64,000 nt of DNA from Tillandsia leiboldiana (GCA_029204045.2 JAQNDB010000467.1:19035-83034); one strand, 5' to 3'. Positions 41,984-55,600 are shown, counted from the first letter of the stretch. Notes: generated by a model from the sequence alone, not told the origin. Translations and numbers: made by a program.

Positions 41984-43939
41984 ATGTTGGGTGAAAGTGG
42001 TAATATTTATAGACCTCCTCTTTTTGATGGGACTAATTATGCGTATTGGAAAATACGGATGAGAGCTTTTCTCATCTCAATTGATGAGCGAGTTTGGCAA
42101 ACCGTGGAAGACGGTTGGGTGCATCCTGTTTAGGAAGTAGGAAATTCTACTACCCCAAAACCTCGCTCTAGATGGTCCAAAGAGGAATTTGAAAGATCTT
42201 CTTACAATGGGAAAGGTATGAACGCTCTATTTAATTCTCTTTCCTCGACCGAATTTACACGAATTTCCGCGTGTGAAACCGCGAAGGAAATTTGGGATAT
42301 TCTCAAAATTACACATGAGGGTACTAATCTTGTAAAAATTCAAAAGCTCCAGATGCTTACAAGTCAATTTGACTCTATTCATATGGAAGAGCATGAATTG
42401 TTTACAGATTATTACACTAGACTTCAAGATGTAATCAATACTTGTGCTAATTTAGGAGAAAAGATCCCGGAGTCGAAAATTGTAAGAAAGATACTTCGGA
42501 CTCTTCCGGAACGGTTTAGGGCAAAGGTTACCGCCATTGAAACCGTTAGTCATCCGGATGAGATGAGTGTAGAGGAATTAGTAGGTGCTTTGCAAACTTA
42601 TGAAATGACTTTTCCTACTAATCAAGTTTCTTCCAAGTCTTCTTCTAAGCTTACAGGTATTGCATTCAAATCAACAAAGGAAGAAGATAGCGAATCAAGT
42701 TCCGATGATGAAATCTCTTTTGCCGATTTTGAAGAACAATTGGCGCGGATCACAAAGAAATTTCGTCGGAAATTTTGGAAGAATCGAATCGATGGATCTT
42801 CTTCCACGAAACCATCTAAAGGATCATCGGGTTCTAAATCCTCTAACCTCAAAAGCTTTGCAAAACCTTCTAAGGAAAAAGATGAATTCGAAGGGGAAAT
42901 CCGATGTTATAGATGCAAAGGCTACGGCCATATTTCAACGGATTGTCCTTCTCCGAAATTATATAAAAAGAAGGCTTTGCAAGCGAAAACTTGGGACGAT
43001 TTTTCTTCTAATGAATCGACCTCAAGTAAAGAGGAAAACGCCGTTGCTTTTCATGCCTCTAAAATTCCCTCTTCTAATTTGTGTTTATCATCTTTAGTCA
43101 CTGACTCTACTCCTTTGATTTTGCATGAAACATCAACATCCGGTGGAGAGTCATCAAGTGAGGGGGAGTCGGACGAAGAAGAACTCGTTGAGGCATATGA
43201 ACAACTTCTTACGGAATCAAAGAAGATGGCCAAACATATTAAGAAGTTGAGGAAGCAACGACTTGAGATTCAAGACGAGAATCAAGCTTTAAAGATCAAA
43301 CTCCATGATCTCGAGGAGGAACAAGGACGTTTATTGGATAATAATAAAATCCTCCAAGAAAAGTTAAACCAATTGGAGACAAACGCTAAATCACATATGG
43401 ACAAGATTGGTTTTCTAGAAAAACAGTTTGAGGAAATTCATGTCACCAACCAAGCATTGACCAAGCAAGTTCATCAACTCAAATCCGACATACAAAGGCT
43501 TTCAACCGTTTCCAAGAAACTAGATTGTATGTGCGGATTAGGTCAAACAAGCAAGGTTGGTTTGGGATTTAAAAAGAACCAAACTGTGAAGGCTTCAAGT
43601 TCCACTATCAAATCGAAAGGAAGGACGTGTCACCTTTGTGGACTTGAAGGACATTTGGTGAAGGTTTGCCCGAAAAAGAGAAAGAAAAATTCTTTGGCAA
43701 CTTCATATAAGGAGCGGACTCAAGGGACTCAAAAGATACATCAAGTCAAAGGAGTTCACTCATCCCACCAAAGGTCCGAGCCGCAACATCAATCATTCAA
43801 GTGGATCACTGTGAGGAAAAGACCTAAGGTGGATCGACAGTCAAAGCTATCAACTCCCGGCCACAACGAATCAAGACAACCCAAAATCCGACGATTTTGG
43901 ATTCGGAAAGGTGATATCTTTCCTTGTCTTAAGTTCTAA
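41984..43939 (+). pseudogene. gag: Gag of H, one in-frame stop
   Basis: ATG 41984 (MLGESGNIYRPPLFDG) to 43939, 652 codon positions. A single TAG at 42131-42133 replaces the GAG (Glu) found in A1 and A2 at HPVEEVG. The rest is open: UBN2-like region, knuckle 1 (CYRCKGYGHISTDC), coiled coil, knuckle 2 (CHLCGLEGHLVKVC), C-terminus. Compared with A1 a few codons are missing after PSKEK. One G-to-T change explains the inactivation; translation could also restart at Met 42218 to give a 573-residue product lacking the first domain. Confidence 0.88.
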
Positions 43940-44960
43940 ATAGTTTATGACTGTATGTAATGCTTTGATTGGTTTTCCCTTCATATTTTTCTTAATCTCT
44001 GCACTACATGTTTTCAATGCTCTTTGTTTTTATGTTTTGTTTTTTGAACAAAAGGTTTTTAATGAACAAGTGCATTGAATAAAAAGGGGCTTCACGTTTA
44101 TTCACTCCAAATTAATTTTATATGGATTATCAACTTTACTCCATAATCATATTCTTGAAGATACTTCATTATAGGAGTTTTTGATATTATAAGCATCAAA
44201 TTTTAGAAATCATGTGTGATCTTTAGATGCTTAATCTATCTCGGTTGTGTGAATTCATTGTGTCAAACGTGAGACAACTGATAGACTAAAATTTCGGATT
44301 TAATTCTTTCACGTAAGAGATTGCATTCTTACAAGGGTAAATAAATGATTTATAAAAGATGTGGAAAGAGTTACATCCGAAAGGAGTGTGAAAACTACCA
44401 CCACATGTTGGAAAGAGCTGCCACCCCGGTCGTCCGGTTTGTGTGTGAAGCTACCACATGTTATGGATGCTTGGATAATATTTTATGAGAATTTTTTAGT
44501 TGAAGCATTCGGAGATTTATATTCAAAGTTCTTATTTTGAACAATCTCCTGGTTGGTATAAGGTGGGATAGTTGAAAGATGCTCAAAGAGCCACCCTTAG
44601 GTATTTTAGTGCTTATCTCAATTTGAATGGGTAGAATTCAAGATTGATGTCGTTTGGAAATCTCCGTAAGTCATCTTTGTAAATCCGTTACATCTTGATA
44701 GACTTTGGATCTCAAGATTATTTTTGATGACTTGTGTTTGATGAATATAACATGAAAAACGGTTTATAATGTTTTACCTTTATTTTTCATGATTTTGGAG
44801 TAAACCTTTTTAATTTTTATAATTAATTGGATTGAATGACATCTATGTGAATTCATTGTTTTTCAAAGCACTTAAATGGATTTCTTGATTGTATACAAAT
44901 CGGTATTTGAAAAGATTTCAAAATTTGGATTTGTTTCAAGAAATTTTTGCTTTTTGGCTC
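43940..44960 (+). other. Post-gag noncoding region of H
   Basis: Contains the conserved block (about 44355-44605) with the CCGG-TCGT-CCGG hairpin and AT-rich sequence shared with A. No credible ORF. Confidence 0.7.
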
Positions 44961-44966
44961 TGTTGT

Positions 44967-45213
44967 TCCGGTACCTGCATTTTAGTACCTAAAAATCCAA
45001 TCCGGATTAGAAAATCCAATCCGGATCCCGAATGTGAAGTTTTCTGGTTTTTCACTTGCGTACCGGTACTACATTTTTAGTACCGGAACTACATTGCGGA
45101 TCCGGATCCCCCTGCCTGTCAATCCGGATCCCGAACGATGGTTTTTCGGTTTTTACACTGAGTACCGGTACGCGACTTCTAGTACCGGTACGCGATCTGG
45201 GATTCTTTATATT
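44967..45213 (+). promoter_or_regulatory. Mixed CCGG-palindrome cluster upstream of ORF2 (candidate internal promoter of H)
   Basis: AATCCGGAT(T/C), GGATCCGGATCC, GTACCGGTAC and GTACCGGAAC motifs alternate between 44967 and 45190, followed by TTTATATT at 45206-45213 and a CT-rich stretch (45240-45285). Both U3 motif classes of the family occur together here. It lies 480-730 bp before the ORF2 start. Promoter role is inferred. Confidence 0.55.
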
Positions 45214-45327
45214 CCGAAACTACAATGTTTTTATTTCATCTCTCTCACTTCAAAACCCTTCCTCTCTCTCTCTAAAACATCTCTAAGGGGTATTTCATCA
45301 AGATCAAGTGATTTGTTGCTTTGATTT

Positions 45328-45692
45328 GTAAGTTTCTTCATTAATCTTGCTTACTTTTGTTTCAAAACCCTAGTTTTTAGGTTTTGATGTTTTATTTTGG
45401 GATTTTTGAGTTGATCCTTACTCCAAATGAAATCTCTTGCTTAAATCACTCTTAATTCATGTTTAGAACATATTTGGTTGCTTTCTATCTAATTAGATTC
45501 ATGTTTCTATGCTTATTTGATTGAATCTAACATTTTCATGTGTTCTTGACATAGAAAAAATTGAGAATTAGGGCTTTTAATGCAAATAATTTTTAAATGA
45601 TGAATCATCAATTGTGACATGTTTAGAATATTTCTTAGACATGTTTAAGCCTTCCTATACGATCAAATCATAGTGCATTGTGTTCTTTGTAG
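45328..45692 (+). other. Candidate 5'-leader intron of ORF2 (H)
   Basis: Donor ATTT/GTAAGT at 45328 and acceptor TGTTCTTTGTAG ending 45692, 365 bp, T-rich, no ORF. The acceptor is three bases before ATG 45696. Same place and size as the candidate in B. Confidence 0.5.
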
Positions 45693-45695
45693 GAA

Positions 45696-46733
45696 ATGGC
45701 GTTTTCATGGCTTCTTGCACTAGTGGTTCTGATGGCCACTGGAAGTGGACGTGATCGCGGTTCTGGAAAGAAAAAGGCTACTAAACGATCACGCAATGAG
45801 GATTCAACTAGCTCAGAATCTGAACATTCCTCAGAATATGAAGAGGAATCAGTTCAAGGAAAGGGGAAAGCACCTTTGGCTTCAAGGAAAAAGAAGGGTG
45901 CAGATTCTCCTCCACGTAGAAGTACCGGTGGACCGGTAATACGCGAGCGCTCTCAACGGAGATCAAATGTTGATGAAAGCGAAACGCATGTGAGTGCAAA
46001 ACGCCGTGCCAGATTTGCAAACCGCACATGCATTGGAGAGCGACACGTGAACTTTAACGAGCTATGTCGTGAGGTGCCGGACTTTGCAAGGCTTTTGGAA
46101 CGAAGTCATATTCGGCCACTTGGCAGAGTTCAACCTAAGATGGGTTTTTGTGTGGAGATCATCAGGGAATTCTACATGCGAGGTAACATACTTCAAAAAG
46201 ACCATGACACCGGAGCCTTTGTCTTTGAAACAACAGTTAGAGACGTCAAGTTTGACATTACTCCACCAGTAATTGGTGCAAACCTTGGATTAGCTGTTGA
46301 CACTACTGGTCTTTATTATACTGATGGAAATTTCCAACATGATACCCATTGGGATATGGTTGTGGACTCTATTTGCAAGACAGGGACGCACACGAACAGA
46401 TCATATGTTGAATCAAAGGACCTAAAACCAGAGTATCATATTTTGTCCTTAATTATATGTTACAATTTATTGCCCACACTGGGGACCAAACGGATTCGAT
46501 GGGATCGATTGCTACTTCTCTTTTTCCTTGGTCACCCGGAGAGTGCAAATGGAATTAACACCAACATTCCATTTCTTATTTGGCAGCAGATGGTACATGT
46601 CATTGAGGGATCAAGGCAACGTGACCTTCTACCGTATCCGATCTTGATTACTCGTATTCTGGAAGATCACGGAGTGGACATTTCTTGTGCCAAATATGAT
46701 TATGGCTTGGGGGCAATTGATGGAATCACTTTA
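45696..46733 (+). pseudogene. ORF2 of H, 5' part, interrupted by solo LTR I
   Basis: 346 codons from ATG 45696 to the insertion. Hydrophobic first residues (MAFSWLLALVVLM), then a Lys/Arg and Ser/Glu-rich segment to about residue 105, then the globular domain: CIGERHVNF, FYMRGNILQ, ITPPVIGANLG, CYNLLP, RIRWDRLLLLFFLGHPESANG, IPFLIWQQMV, LLPYPILITRILEDHGVDIS. It aligns along its length with the ORF2 of B at modest identity. Resembles the putative plant transposon protein family; function unknown. The frame as it stands runs into I and stops there. Confidence 0.75.
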
Positions 46734-49700
46734 TGTCACGCCCCGGGTGTAAACCAGAACCCGGGCCCGTCCACAGATCCGCCGTGCACACGGTATTTTC
46801 CGTGTACACGAAGCGCCAGTAACCTGCTCAGATAAAAGAGATACAATAAAAGAGCAATAAAAACAGAGCTGAACTAAAACTAATACATCTCAGACTGAAG
46901 CTGGAAATAAAATACAATACATCTGTACAAATGATACATCTGTCTCTCCCAGCTCACCGAAATAAATACAACCTGCTGGCAAAAGCCAGTCCCAAAGTAA
47001 AGGTACTACCGTCTGAGGAAACATGGGTACACCAACAATCCAGCTAACATGCTCATCCTGCCTCGAGATCTATCTACTCGGCCGTCCTCTCTCCTCGACC
47101 CGCCACTGTAAGCCCAGTAGCACCCGCATAAAACACTGCAAAACAAGGGAGAAGCAAAAGAGGAAAGAAGAATGGGGGTGAGACTACTAGTAAACCAGTA
47201 GCCTCCCCTAGTGGGTAAAACCTCAACTCTGACACGCCCACTAGGTCTACCAGAGGCAAAAGGAATAAAGGTGGTATGCAATGAGTATGACTCCTGATGA
47301 AAAGCTACCACTAGAATGCCTCTAAAAACTGAGCTAAAAGAATAGCTGAATGTATGCATCAGAATGTCAACGCCTGCCTGACCAGACCCAATCGATACCC
47401 CAGTAAGCACTGGTACTGCCTGCTCTGCCTGCCAAATCGGGTATGCCCGCCTACGCATAACACCGATAGGAAAAGGGAGTCTCGAAGACTCGAAGCCTGT
47501 AAAAACGCACACTCCGGAGTGGCACTCGAGGGGAGCGACCCACACGAGTATAATGCCTGGGTAACAAGTACCAAATCAGCAGGACTGGATCATGACTCTG
47601 ATCACGGTGGAAAACCCATCCACTAGAAGAAATCCAAATCCTCTATCCCAATCTGATGCAATAACCACTGTCCGGTCAACCGCCAAAGATCCGCGGTTGC
47701 CGCAATGCCCGGCCCTCACAGCCTGCCTGTCCCAAAGCCCACAACTGTCTGACTACACTATCCCAGTCCCTGCTCGAACCCGAGCGCACTATCCCCCGAA
47801 TATAAATAAAAGAAGAGAAAAGCATGGTTTCTCCTAAGTCAATTCCAGCATGATAGTGTAGCAGAAAAAAGGTGGCCTAACTAGGTGACCATACAAGCAT
47901 GCAAATGTCCCAAGATGATATAAAAATAAACAGATGTCGATAACCTTTATAATGTTAGAGCATGTATAGAACAGTATGAGAATAGTAAATATGAGATAGC
48001 CTGTGCCTGCTTATGCCACAAACCCAAAGCCCACAATTATTGATTAGCCTTACCTTTTAACATGATGTTACTGTCCTACAATCATAATCCCCAATCAAGC
48101 AAGTTCTAACAATATCTGTTTAATCACAATGAGCCCGCCATTGCCACACATAAAGTGCATTTATCCTTTTACTCAAAGAAGCTACTCAAATGCCTAGCGG
48201 GTAATCAAAAGATGGAGGGTTAACAACCACACCCGTAATGACAATCCTGACCCAGGTCCGACATCCGGTCAACCACCTACTATCCGCAATAGCCGCAATA
48301 CCCCAAAAGCTAAAATTCAAGCCCCGGCTACACTATGCCGATCCCTGCTCAAACCCGAGCAACAAATAGCCGCCTGCCTAAGGAATAGGGGGAAGAAGAG
48401 ACAATAGGGTTCCTCCCAAGGCAGTCCCAACATATAGTGTAGCGGTCAGAAATGGTCTAACTAGATATCCCTGAAATCAAGCCTATCTCCTCACGGAAGA
48501 AAGAAGGGGAGTGACAAATAGTGGTTCATCATGTGTATCAAGTAATAACTCCACCTGGGTGTAATCATCATGCTAAATCATAATCCAACCGCACATGTCC
48601 ATAACCTGCTAATCACCCTCACATGAATCATCCACCTATGCCTGTCCAAAAATCCTCAAGTGGTACCCTCCCACAAGACGCCTCACAATAACACAATATG
48701 AAAGTACATCCCCCCCTTTATGCAAGGTTAAATGCTAAGACGATGTCCATGAAGCATGTATAAGTTCCAACATGTCAAGTTTCCAATATAATGTTTTCCA
48801 TATGATAGGCTCACAATTATCTAGTTAAGCATGCATGTCCATTAGGTGACCATTCAACATGTCCAATAAAGGGGATCACTCTAATATTCCTAGTGGGTAT
48901 ATCAGAAAAGAGGAGTAAAGCAACCACCCACCTCGAGCGCTAAACCCTGATCCCAACAGCGAAGTCCGCGCCCGGTCTCAACGATCACCACGGTGCTGCA
49001 CAAAATACCCCAAAAGAACAAGCACAATTAATCCACCATGCTCACACCAAAATCTGTCCCAAATACAATCAGTCCACAGTTTTGCCTTTTTCACCTGCGA
49101 GATGTGCTCGAGAAATTCCAGGAAAAATACCGTCACGATCCTCGCGACGAACCGGTCGAAACGAGTACCTGCACGTTCCCACACGAGTTTTCTACGCTGA
49201 GATCCAAAATCGACAAGAGAACTACCCCGAACAATACTTCCACCCAAAACTGTGCTACAAAGTTCTGTAAAAAGGGGTTTCTCACCTTCGGGGAAAATTC
49301 CAGAAAATCCAAGAAAATTCAGAGAGACTCCTGGCGGTGCGTAGATGCAAATTGCCTTTTGAATCACCTCAATCCGATGTCTGGTTGCGGAGATATCGCC
49401 GAAATACCGAACCGCTGTCCAAAACTCCATCACAGCAAAAGAGGTCACAAGATGATCCGAAAAACCCATGAAAACCTCGGGATGGGAAAAACCAGCAAAC
49501 ACGGAAAACGTAGCCCTACCTGTCGTGAAGACGATGGCGCAAGAATCGCTGAAAAAGAGTGCCGGGGTAGCTCGGAAGGGTCCGTGCACTGAAATGCGAC
49601 GAAGGGAAACACAAGGGAACGAGCGTCGCGCCGCGCCGTAAAATCCAAACCTCGGAGTGCGTGCCACCACAAATCTTGGAAATCCTCCAGAAGATGTAGA

Positions 49701-50834
49701 ACTCGAAGGGGAACAACTTTGCTGAAGACACCTTGGTGAGAGGAGGCTCGGAAATGGTGGAAAAAGTGAGAAGAAAGGAGCTCGGGCTGTTTAAATAGGC
49801 CTCCCAACAATTAGCAAAATGCCATCCGGGTCCCCATTCTCGGGCGCCCGGAAGTTTCCGGGCGCGCACAGTGCGGCCCGGCCCAAGACTTTCGGGCGCG
49901 CACAGTGCGGCCCGGCCCAAGGCGCGCCGTCGGACGGGATCCACGGTCCGTCCGACCCGCCTCAGCGCCCGCCACGTGTCGCCCGAACAGGCGACAGCCC
50001 AAATCCTCCACTCCTGCTGCGCCACGCGGCCAACCCCGGGAGTCGACACGCGTCCCCGACAACAGTACCGGTCGCGCCTGCGCGCCTGCCCGCGCCAGCT
50101 GCCCCTCCTGCCCGCACAGTTGACCAGCCAATAGGGAAGCGCCACGCGTCCCTGCCACTGACCGCTGCACCCGGTGCACGAGCCTCCGTAAGCCGAACCA
50201 ATGGTAACCTGCCACGTGTCCACTCCGGTGCACCGTGAACCAAAACCCAACCATCATGCTCCGTAGACCGTGAGCTGTGAGCCGGCCTATGGGGTGGTGC
50301 CACGTGCCCCCGCCTTGGTGCACGACGGCCGCGTGGACCGCGCCTGCCCGCGCGCCGCGCGCGCTGCCCGCGCCCTGTGCCGCCGCCGTTCCGCCTGCCC
50401 GAGGCCGCGCCGCCGCCCGCCGACGCTGCCCGCCGCCGCCGCCGCCGCCGGCGATCGCCGGAGTTACTGTTCCGGCGGTGAACAGTACCCGAAGCTCAGA
50501 AAAATCCAGCAGATAGTCCATCTTGACCGTTTTCGCGCGCTGAACCCGAATTTGACGTCCGCTTCGCCAAATTCCCATCCAATAAATCGCCGGAGGCTCC
50601 CGAAAAGGCATTTTCAATCCGAATTTCGTGCCGAGTCCAAATCTGATATCCGATTTGCGCGAAAACACCTATAAACATCCGACGGGGTTCCCTGATTACC
50701 CACGTGATCCACTTTAAGCTCGGAGTCAATCACTTGTGTCCAAATTGGCGCACGAACACCGCCGACATGCCCCGTAGGCCTCCAGAAGCTGCCGGTCACA
50801 CAGTAAAAGCCCTGTAGAATTCCGGATCATCACA
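46734..50834 (-). mobile_element. Element I: solo LTR of the giant-LTR family
   Basis: 4101 bp bounded by TGTCACGCCCC and ...GATCATCACA (in sense TGTGATGATCC...GGGGCGTGACA), with TSD CTTTA on both sides (46729-46733 and 50835-50839). It matches the G LTR in length and landmarks and has no PBS, PPT or interior, so it is what remains after LTR-LTR recombination. A sense TATTTAAA box lies at 49790-49797, about 1.04 kb from the LTR start. The GC-rich part 49850-50460 includes a 34-bp repeat (49860 and 49894). No credible gene; open frames in the GC-rich part are incidental. Confidence 0.88.
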
Positions 50835-50839
50835 CTTTA

Positions 50840-51166
50840 GCCAAGTCAATTAGCACTTTGAAGACATTTGGGCATACAAAAGCCTATGCAAGTGAAGCGA
50901 CAGTGAGTGCACCACCTCGTCAAGAATCTCTTGAACCAGATGAGGTCGTAACTCTTCAAACCTTGCATCGGGATGTTCGTTCATTAAAGCAAAAGATGGA
51001 GCAAAGGATGGAGCAAGGCTTCAAGAAACTTGAGGATGGTTTAAAGAAAATCTTCGATATCCTTGGGTGCAAACATGATGATGTGGTCACTGGCGCAACA
51101 GCACCGAGTACATCGCATGGACCAACATCACATGATGATGATGATGATTCAAATGAGGATGAGTGA
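50840..51166 (+). pseudogene. ORF2 of H, 3' part
   Basis: Continues the frame after the second CTTTA (AKSISTLKTFGHTKAYA...), giving about 108 residues to TGA 51166. Contains a predicted coiled coil (TLHRDVRSLKQKMEQRM... to DGLKKIFDILG) and an acidic tail HDDDDDSNEDE. The whole ORF2 would be about 454 residues. Confidence 0.75.
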
Positions 51167-51793
51167 TTTCTTTTCCTTCTTGTTTTTGGTTTTCAGTTTC
51201 TTTTCACGTTGTGATGAACAAGAACTCTAATCGTCTTGTAACTAAGAACTTATCCTCCTAGTATTTTTACTTTTTGTTGATATTAACTGTTTGACAATTT
51301 GTGACAAAAAGGGGGAGAACGGAAATGATGGACATATCATAAAAAGGGGGAGACACAAAATAATGATTGCATCACAAAGGGGGAGAACATAGATGCTCAA
51401 GACAGGGGGAGAACATGGAGAACATGGATGCTCAAGATAGGGGGAGATAAAGAAAAGATTGAAAGAGCCACAAAACAAAAAGCTGGAAAAACAAAAGAAC
51501 CAAATGGAAGACGAATCAAATGTAGGATTTTAACTTCTAACGACTAACGTTTGATTTTGTTTGGAGTTTTGTTTTGCAGGAATTACATCACTTTAAGACT
51601 CCAAGTCCTAAGCCATAGAGTATGTTCTAGGACTGTTTGGTTCAAATGTAATTTGTATTTATTGGATCTTTCACGCAAAGAAAATCAATGTTTTGGTGAT
51701 GACATTGAATTTCAAATTTTTGGTTTAAGATGAGTGACTTGAGCGTTTTTATGTATTTTTGGGTTTTGTCACGAAATTGCCAAAGGGGGAGAT
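51167..51793 (+). other. 3' noncoding region, purine runs and PPT of H
   Basis: After ORF2: GACAATTTGTGACAAAAAGG, then several GGGGGAG runs (51309-51445), sequence shared with A (AATTACATCACTTTAAGACTCC), and PPT AAAGGGGGAGAT at 51782-51793. Confidence 0.8.
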
Positions 51794-52647
51794 TGTTACG
51801 GCTTTTTGGTATTGGCATATTTCGTGAGTCAAGTCAGTGAGTTGAGTTGGAGTCTTAAAGGGATCAAATTGTCAAATCAGCTTTCGAAGACTCTTTGAAG
51901 ATTCAACATGAGCTCAAGATAACACTCAGGTATGGTTAATTAAACCATGGTGATTATAGTTCATTTATAATCATTGGAATCAGGAAGTTATTGAAACTTG
52001 GTTTAGACTTGGGTTTAGGAACTTGGTTTTAACTAACAACTTAATTTAAGTTTGGATTCCGGTACTTGGTTTGTTTTGGATAAAGCTTATCTTGGAAAAA
52101 TCAGTTTTTACATTGCGTACCGGAACCACACTTGAAGTTCCTCTAACCCGACACAGAATTTTCTGAAATTTGCATTGCGTACCGGAACACAGACTCGCGT
52201 ACCGGAACACAATAGAAAAATCCGTGTTTGCACCATTGCGTACCGGAACACGTTATTTGGTACCGGTACACAATGCCCTATCGGGATAAAATTGCTAAAT
52301 CGACTTTTATCTTTTTCCAAGGGTTATAAATAGACACTTAGGGTTTCTCGACTACGACGACCAATACCGATCAATTCAGAAACACTCGAGAGCAACCCTA
52401 GAGGCTGTTTTTACCGTTCTTCTTTTTTGCCTCTTTTAGGTCAATTCGACGGTTCTTCCAAGATCTATCTTTTGTCGAATTGATCTAGTCTTTGCTTAGA
52501 GATTTCTTCTACGGTTCCTCAATGAGAATCTAAGCAAAGGATCACCATCGAAGCCTATATTCTTTATCGGCTATTTGCGTCGTGGATTCGACGTGGCATC
52601 GTGGATTCGATGTGTTGAAGGCGTTTCGTGGATTCGAAACGTGTGCT
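51794..52647 (+). repeat. 3' LTR of H, first part (split by J)
   Basis: Matches 40644-41500. Differences by eye include GCGTACCGG (5' LTR: GCGAACCGG) and CTAAATCGAC (CTAAACCGAC). Stops inside the hairpin array at GTGCT, where J begins. Confidence 0.9.
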
Positions 52648-55600
52648 TGTCACGCCCCGGGGGTTTTATTTTAGCGGAAATGATACCTCAAAGTACGCGT
52701 AAAGTGCGTACATCTTTTTTTTTTTTTGATTGTTTAAAAACCTCCTTCCCCGGCGCGTGCCCAGACCCGCCACATATACAGATTTACTCGAAAATCAGGC
52801 AGAGTCTCTTCTGTATATGCACGGCGTCGCGGCTGTTACAATAGTCGAACATAAGCTATCATTTTCCCATTTAGTCACAACAGTTCGAAGTAGTATGGTG
52901 CATGAAGACTAAACAATACCCGTGGCCAGTCAAGTTGAAAGTATAAACTCACCGTTTTGAAAACAGGCCCACACGGCCTTAGGTTTTGAAAACAGGTTGG
53001 AAAACGGCATAAATCCACAAGGTTTAGAAAACGGGCCCAACGGGAACAATAAAGGAAATAGTAGTGCATAACCAGCAAGAAAGTACTCAACATCCACACG
53101 ACCCCACAAGGGTATCGAGAACCACACAATAACCTACAGTTCTGAATGAAATGCAGAGAAAGTAAACGATACAGCATACTAGGGCTCCCTCAGCCCGACT
53201 GCTACCACCCTCGGCCTCACCGTCGCCTACCTCTACCCCCTGGAGGTACCTGTCACAGAATGGGTAGTCAGCGACACTATCATAAGAATAGTACTAAAGC
53301 AGTAAAGTAATACCAAGTCACAAAAGTAAGACTGGCCGGAACAACCGCTCTACTCGTAACGGTAACTCGCAACCACCTGTACCACCTGTAACACCTGCAA
53401 CCCCGGTATCACCTGTAACACCTGACCGCATCGGGATCCAATCCCGGCGGTCGCACACCTGACCACATCGGGATCCAATCCCGACAGGTCGCACCGCTCG
53501 CACCTCGCTGCCTCAAACCCCACAACTAATAAGGGGCCCCCCACTACGTCACCTCGTGGGGTAACACGGGTCGAAGACCGCCTTTCCGGAAAAGAGCACC
53601 CTTTGCGGTGGCCAAACCGCGGGTGCGCGTGTCGCAACTCGAGCATAAGTAACCAAGTAACCAAGTAACCAAGTAACCAAGTAACCAAGTACACGGGGTA
53701 AGGTAGTACATCATAGAAACCGTCAGTGTTAGTACCGATTACCAATAAAAAGTCCCTTTCGGATTACCAACACAATACTTAGCCTCGACCGTAAACCCAC
53801 CTCAGTACAAGCGATCCACAAATCCGCTGGGAGGCTCACTGGCTAGCGGCTGACTGCTAGTACCTGAATAATAAATACAAGTCAATAATAGACTCTCTCT
53901 CATATCCATCCCACTAACTCACTGTGTGTGCAAGCTATACCGAAAACTTCGCCGAAGTCCCGGATTTTGCCGGAATTTTCCGGAAATCCGATTTCCGCTC
54001 AACGAAAGCCATTGGATCTCCAACGAAGGGTTTAGGGATCATGGGCGTACAGCCCAAAACAGCCCATGAGGCTACAACTGCAGTTAGACCCCTAGGGTTT
54101 TACCCAATTGCACATTTACAATAAAATGAGAGTCGTTTTCGCTCGTTCTCTTAACTGGGATTATATTTTTACGAACCGTCACTTCCAGTAAGTGACACTC
54201 GACCCGCTGAACACCGTGCTCACCCATTTGCAGCAGCACGGTACCCGAGGAAAACTTCGGGCCATAATATACCTCTCTAACATAGCTTAAATGCATTTTT
54301 GTTTCTTCGGCTCAACGAAACCGAAATCCGACGCGAGCATCGCGTCCAGTGACCCCAAATTAGCTAGGAGCTCACTGTCGCGGCTTCGCAAACCGCCCGG
54401 AACAGTGTTTGGGCTAAACTATTCTTTTAAGGGTTGGTTAACCTATAACTTAACCTTTAATAATCCAATTCAAATTCTGCTTTAGAGTTAAGTTCACAGC
54501 AACCTAAAAACCCTGGGGCTTGCCTCATTTGCAGCCCAGCAGTTGCTGGATCAACCAGATCCACACCTAGTCCACTAACAATGCATACAATGCTCCAAAC
54601 CTCAGTCCACACAGATCTAACTTGATCTGAAGTGAGCATCAAGCTCAGGAGACATTTTTGAGCAACTTTCATATTTAACTCAAAAGCTAATTCTGTAAGA
54701 AATCTCATTGTGGCATTTAAGCAAACAGGTGGTGTGCACTATTTCTCTCAACACACACAAGCCATTCCCAAACCTGGTTCTCAGCAATTACTGGACCAAA
54801 TCCTGTGAAACTTGAAGGGAATTGCTCCACAGGGCACAGGCAACATTCCCAGCATTTTGGTTTTCACCTTGCACCCTCGGATTGCCGGAGCCCGAGGTTG
54901 AAGAAGATGCCTCAACCTCGAAATTCGTGACTGTTCAACCAAGGGTTCTGGGACTTAACCAAAAGCACCTACAGGTGCTAACACCCTCAGTGAACCCTCC
55001 TGTGCCTGTGGCCGGCAACAGAACACGGCGGCGGCGCGGCGGTGGCAAGCTCGGTTTTGGAGCTTTTACCAACAATGGCAACTTTTCACTCAATGGGTTT
55101 CGGGTGAAAAGGACAGCACAAATAGCTTCCTAGCAAGTTTTTAGGAAGGTCTGGCCTTGTCCCCGCCGTCGGAAGTCGCCGGATTACCGGCCGCCATTAA
55201 TGGCCTCAAGCTCGGGCCATCCATGGCCGGCCCTCATTCGGGCTGCATGGATGCCATGCAAAGGCATGGCTGGACTTCCCCCGATCGCAAGAAGAGTTCT
55301 GGGCAGGTGGCCGGCGGTGGGGAGTGTCGCCGGCGCCGGAGAAAATAGCTCGGCCGAAGTGCAAGTTTACACAAAACTAGGGTTTAATTCTGCGACTTAT
55401 TGGCTTGATCAAACTCCACCAAATTTGGTGGAGTTGATCTCCATCTTCTACAGTCTATGCCTACCCATTTTGGTTCATTTTTATCCACCGGATGCGACGG
55501 TTGGCCGCAGCGGAGCAAAACCACCTTTTCCGGCGGTGCAACTTCACCGCCGGCAAACGACCGTGCATGGAGGTTCGGTACTTGGCAGGGAAAGTCTGCA

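Larger units (their letters stand above)
40644..52647 (+). mobile_element. Element H: near-complete two-cistron (gag + ORF2) non-autonomous LTR element, interrupted by I and J
   Basis: 5' LTR 40644-41949, PBS 41952, gag 41984-43939, post-gag block, ORF2 promoter-like cluster, leader intron, ORF2 (split by solo LTR I), purine-run region, PPT 51782-51793, 3' LTR from 51794 (split by J at 52648; the remainder is beyond the window). About seven differences in the 854 bp of LTR that can be compared make it older than A1. It shows the full family plan from which A1 and A2 lost ORF2. Confidence 0.9.

Noticed and set aside
49811..50668. A 285-codon ORF in solo LTR I (and similar at 59259-60041 in G)
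   Set aside because: GC-rich LTR sequence; frames are not collinear between I and G and show no domain.
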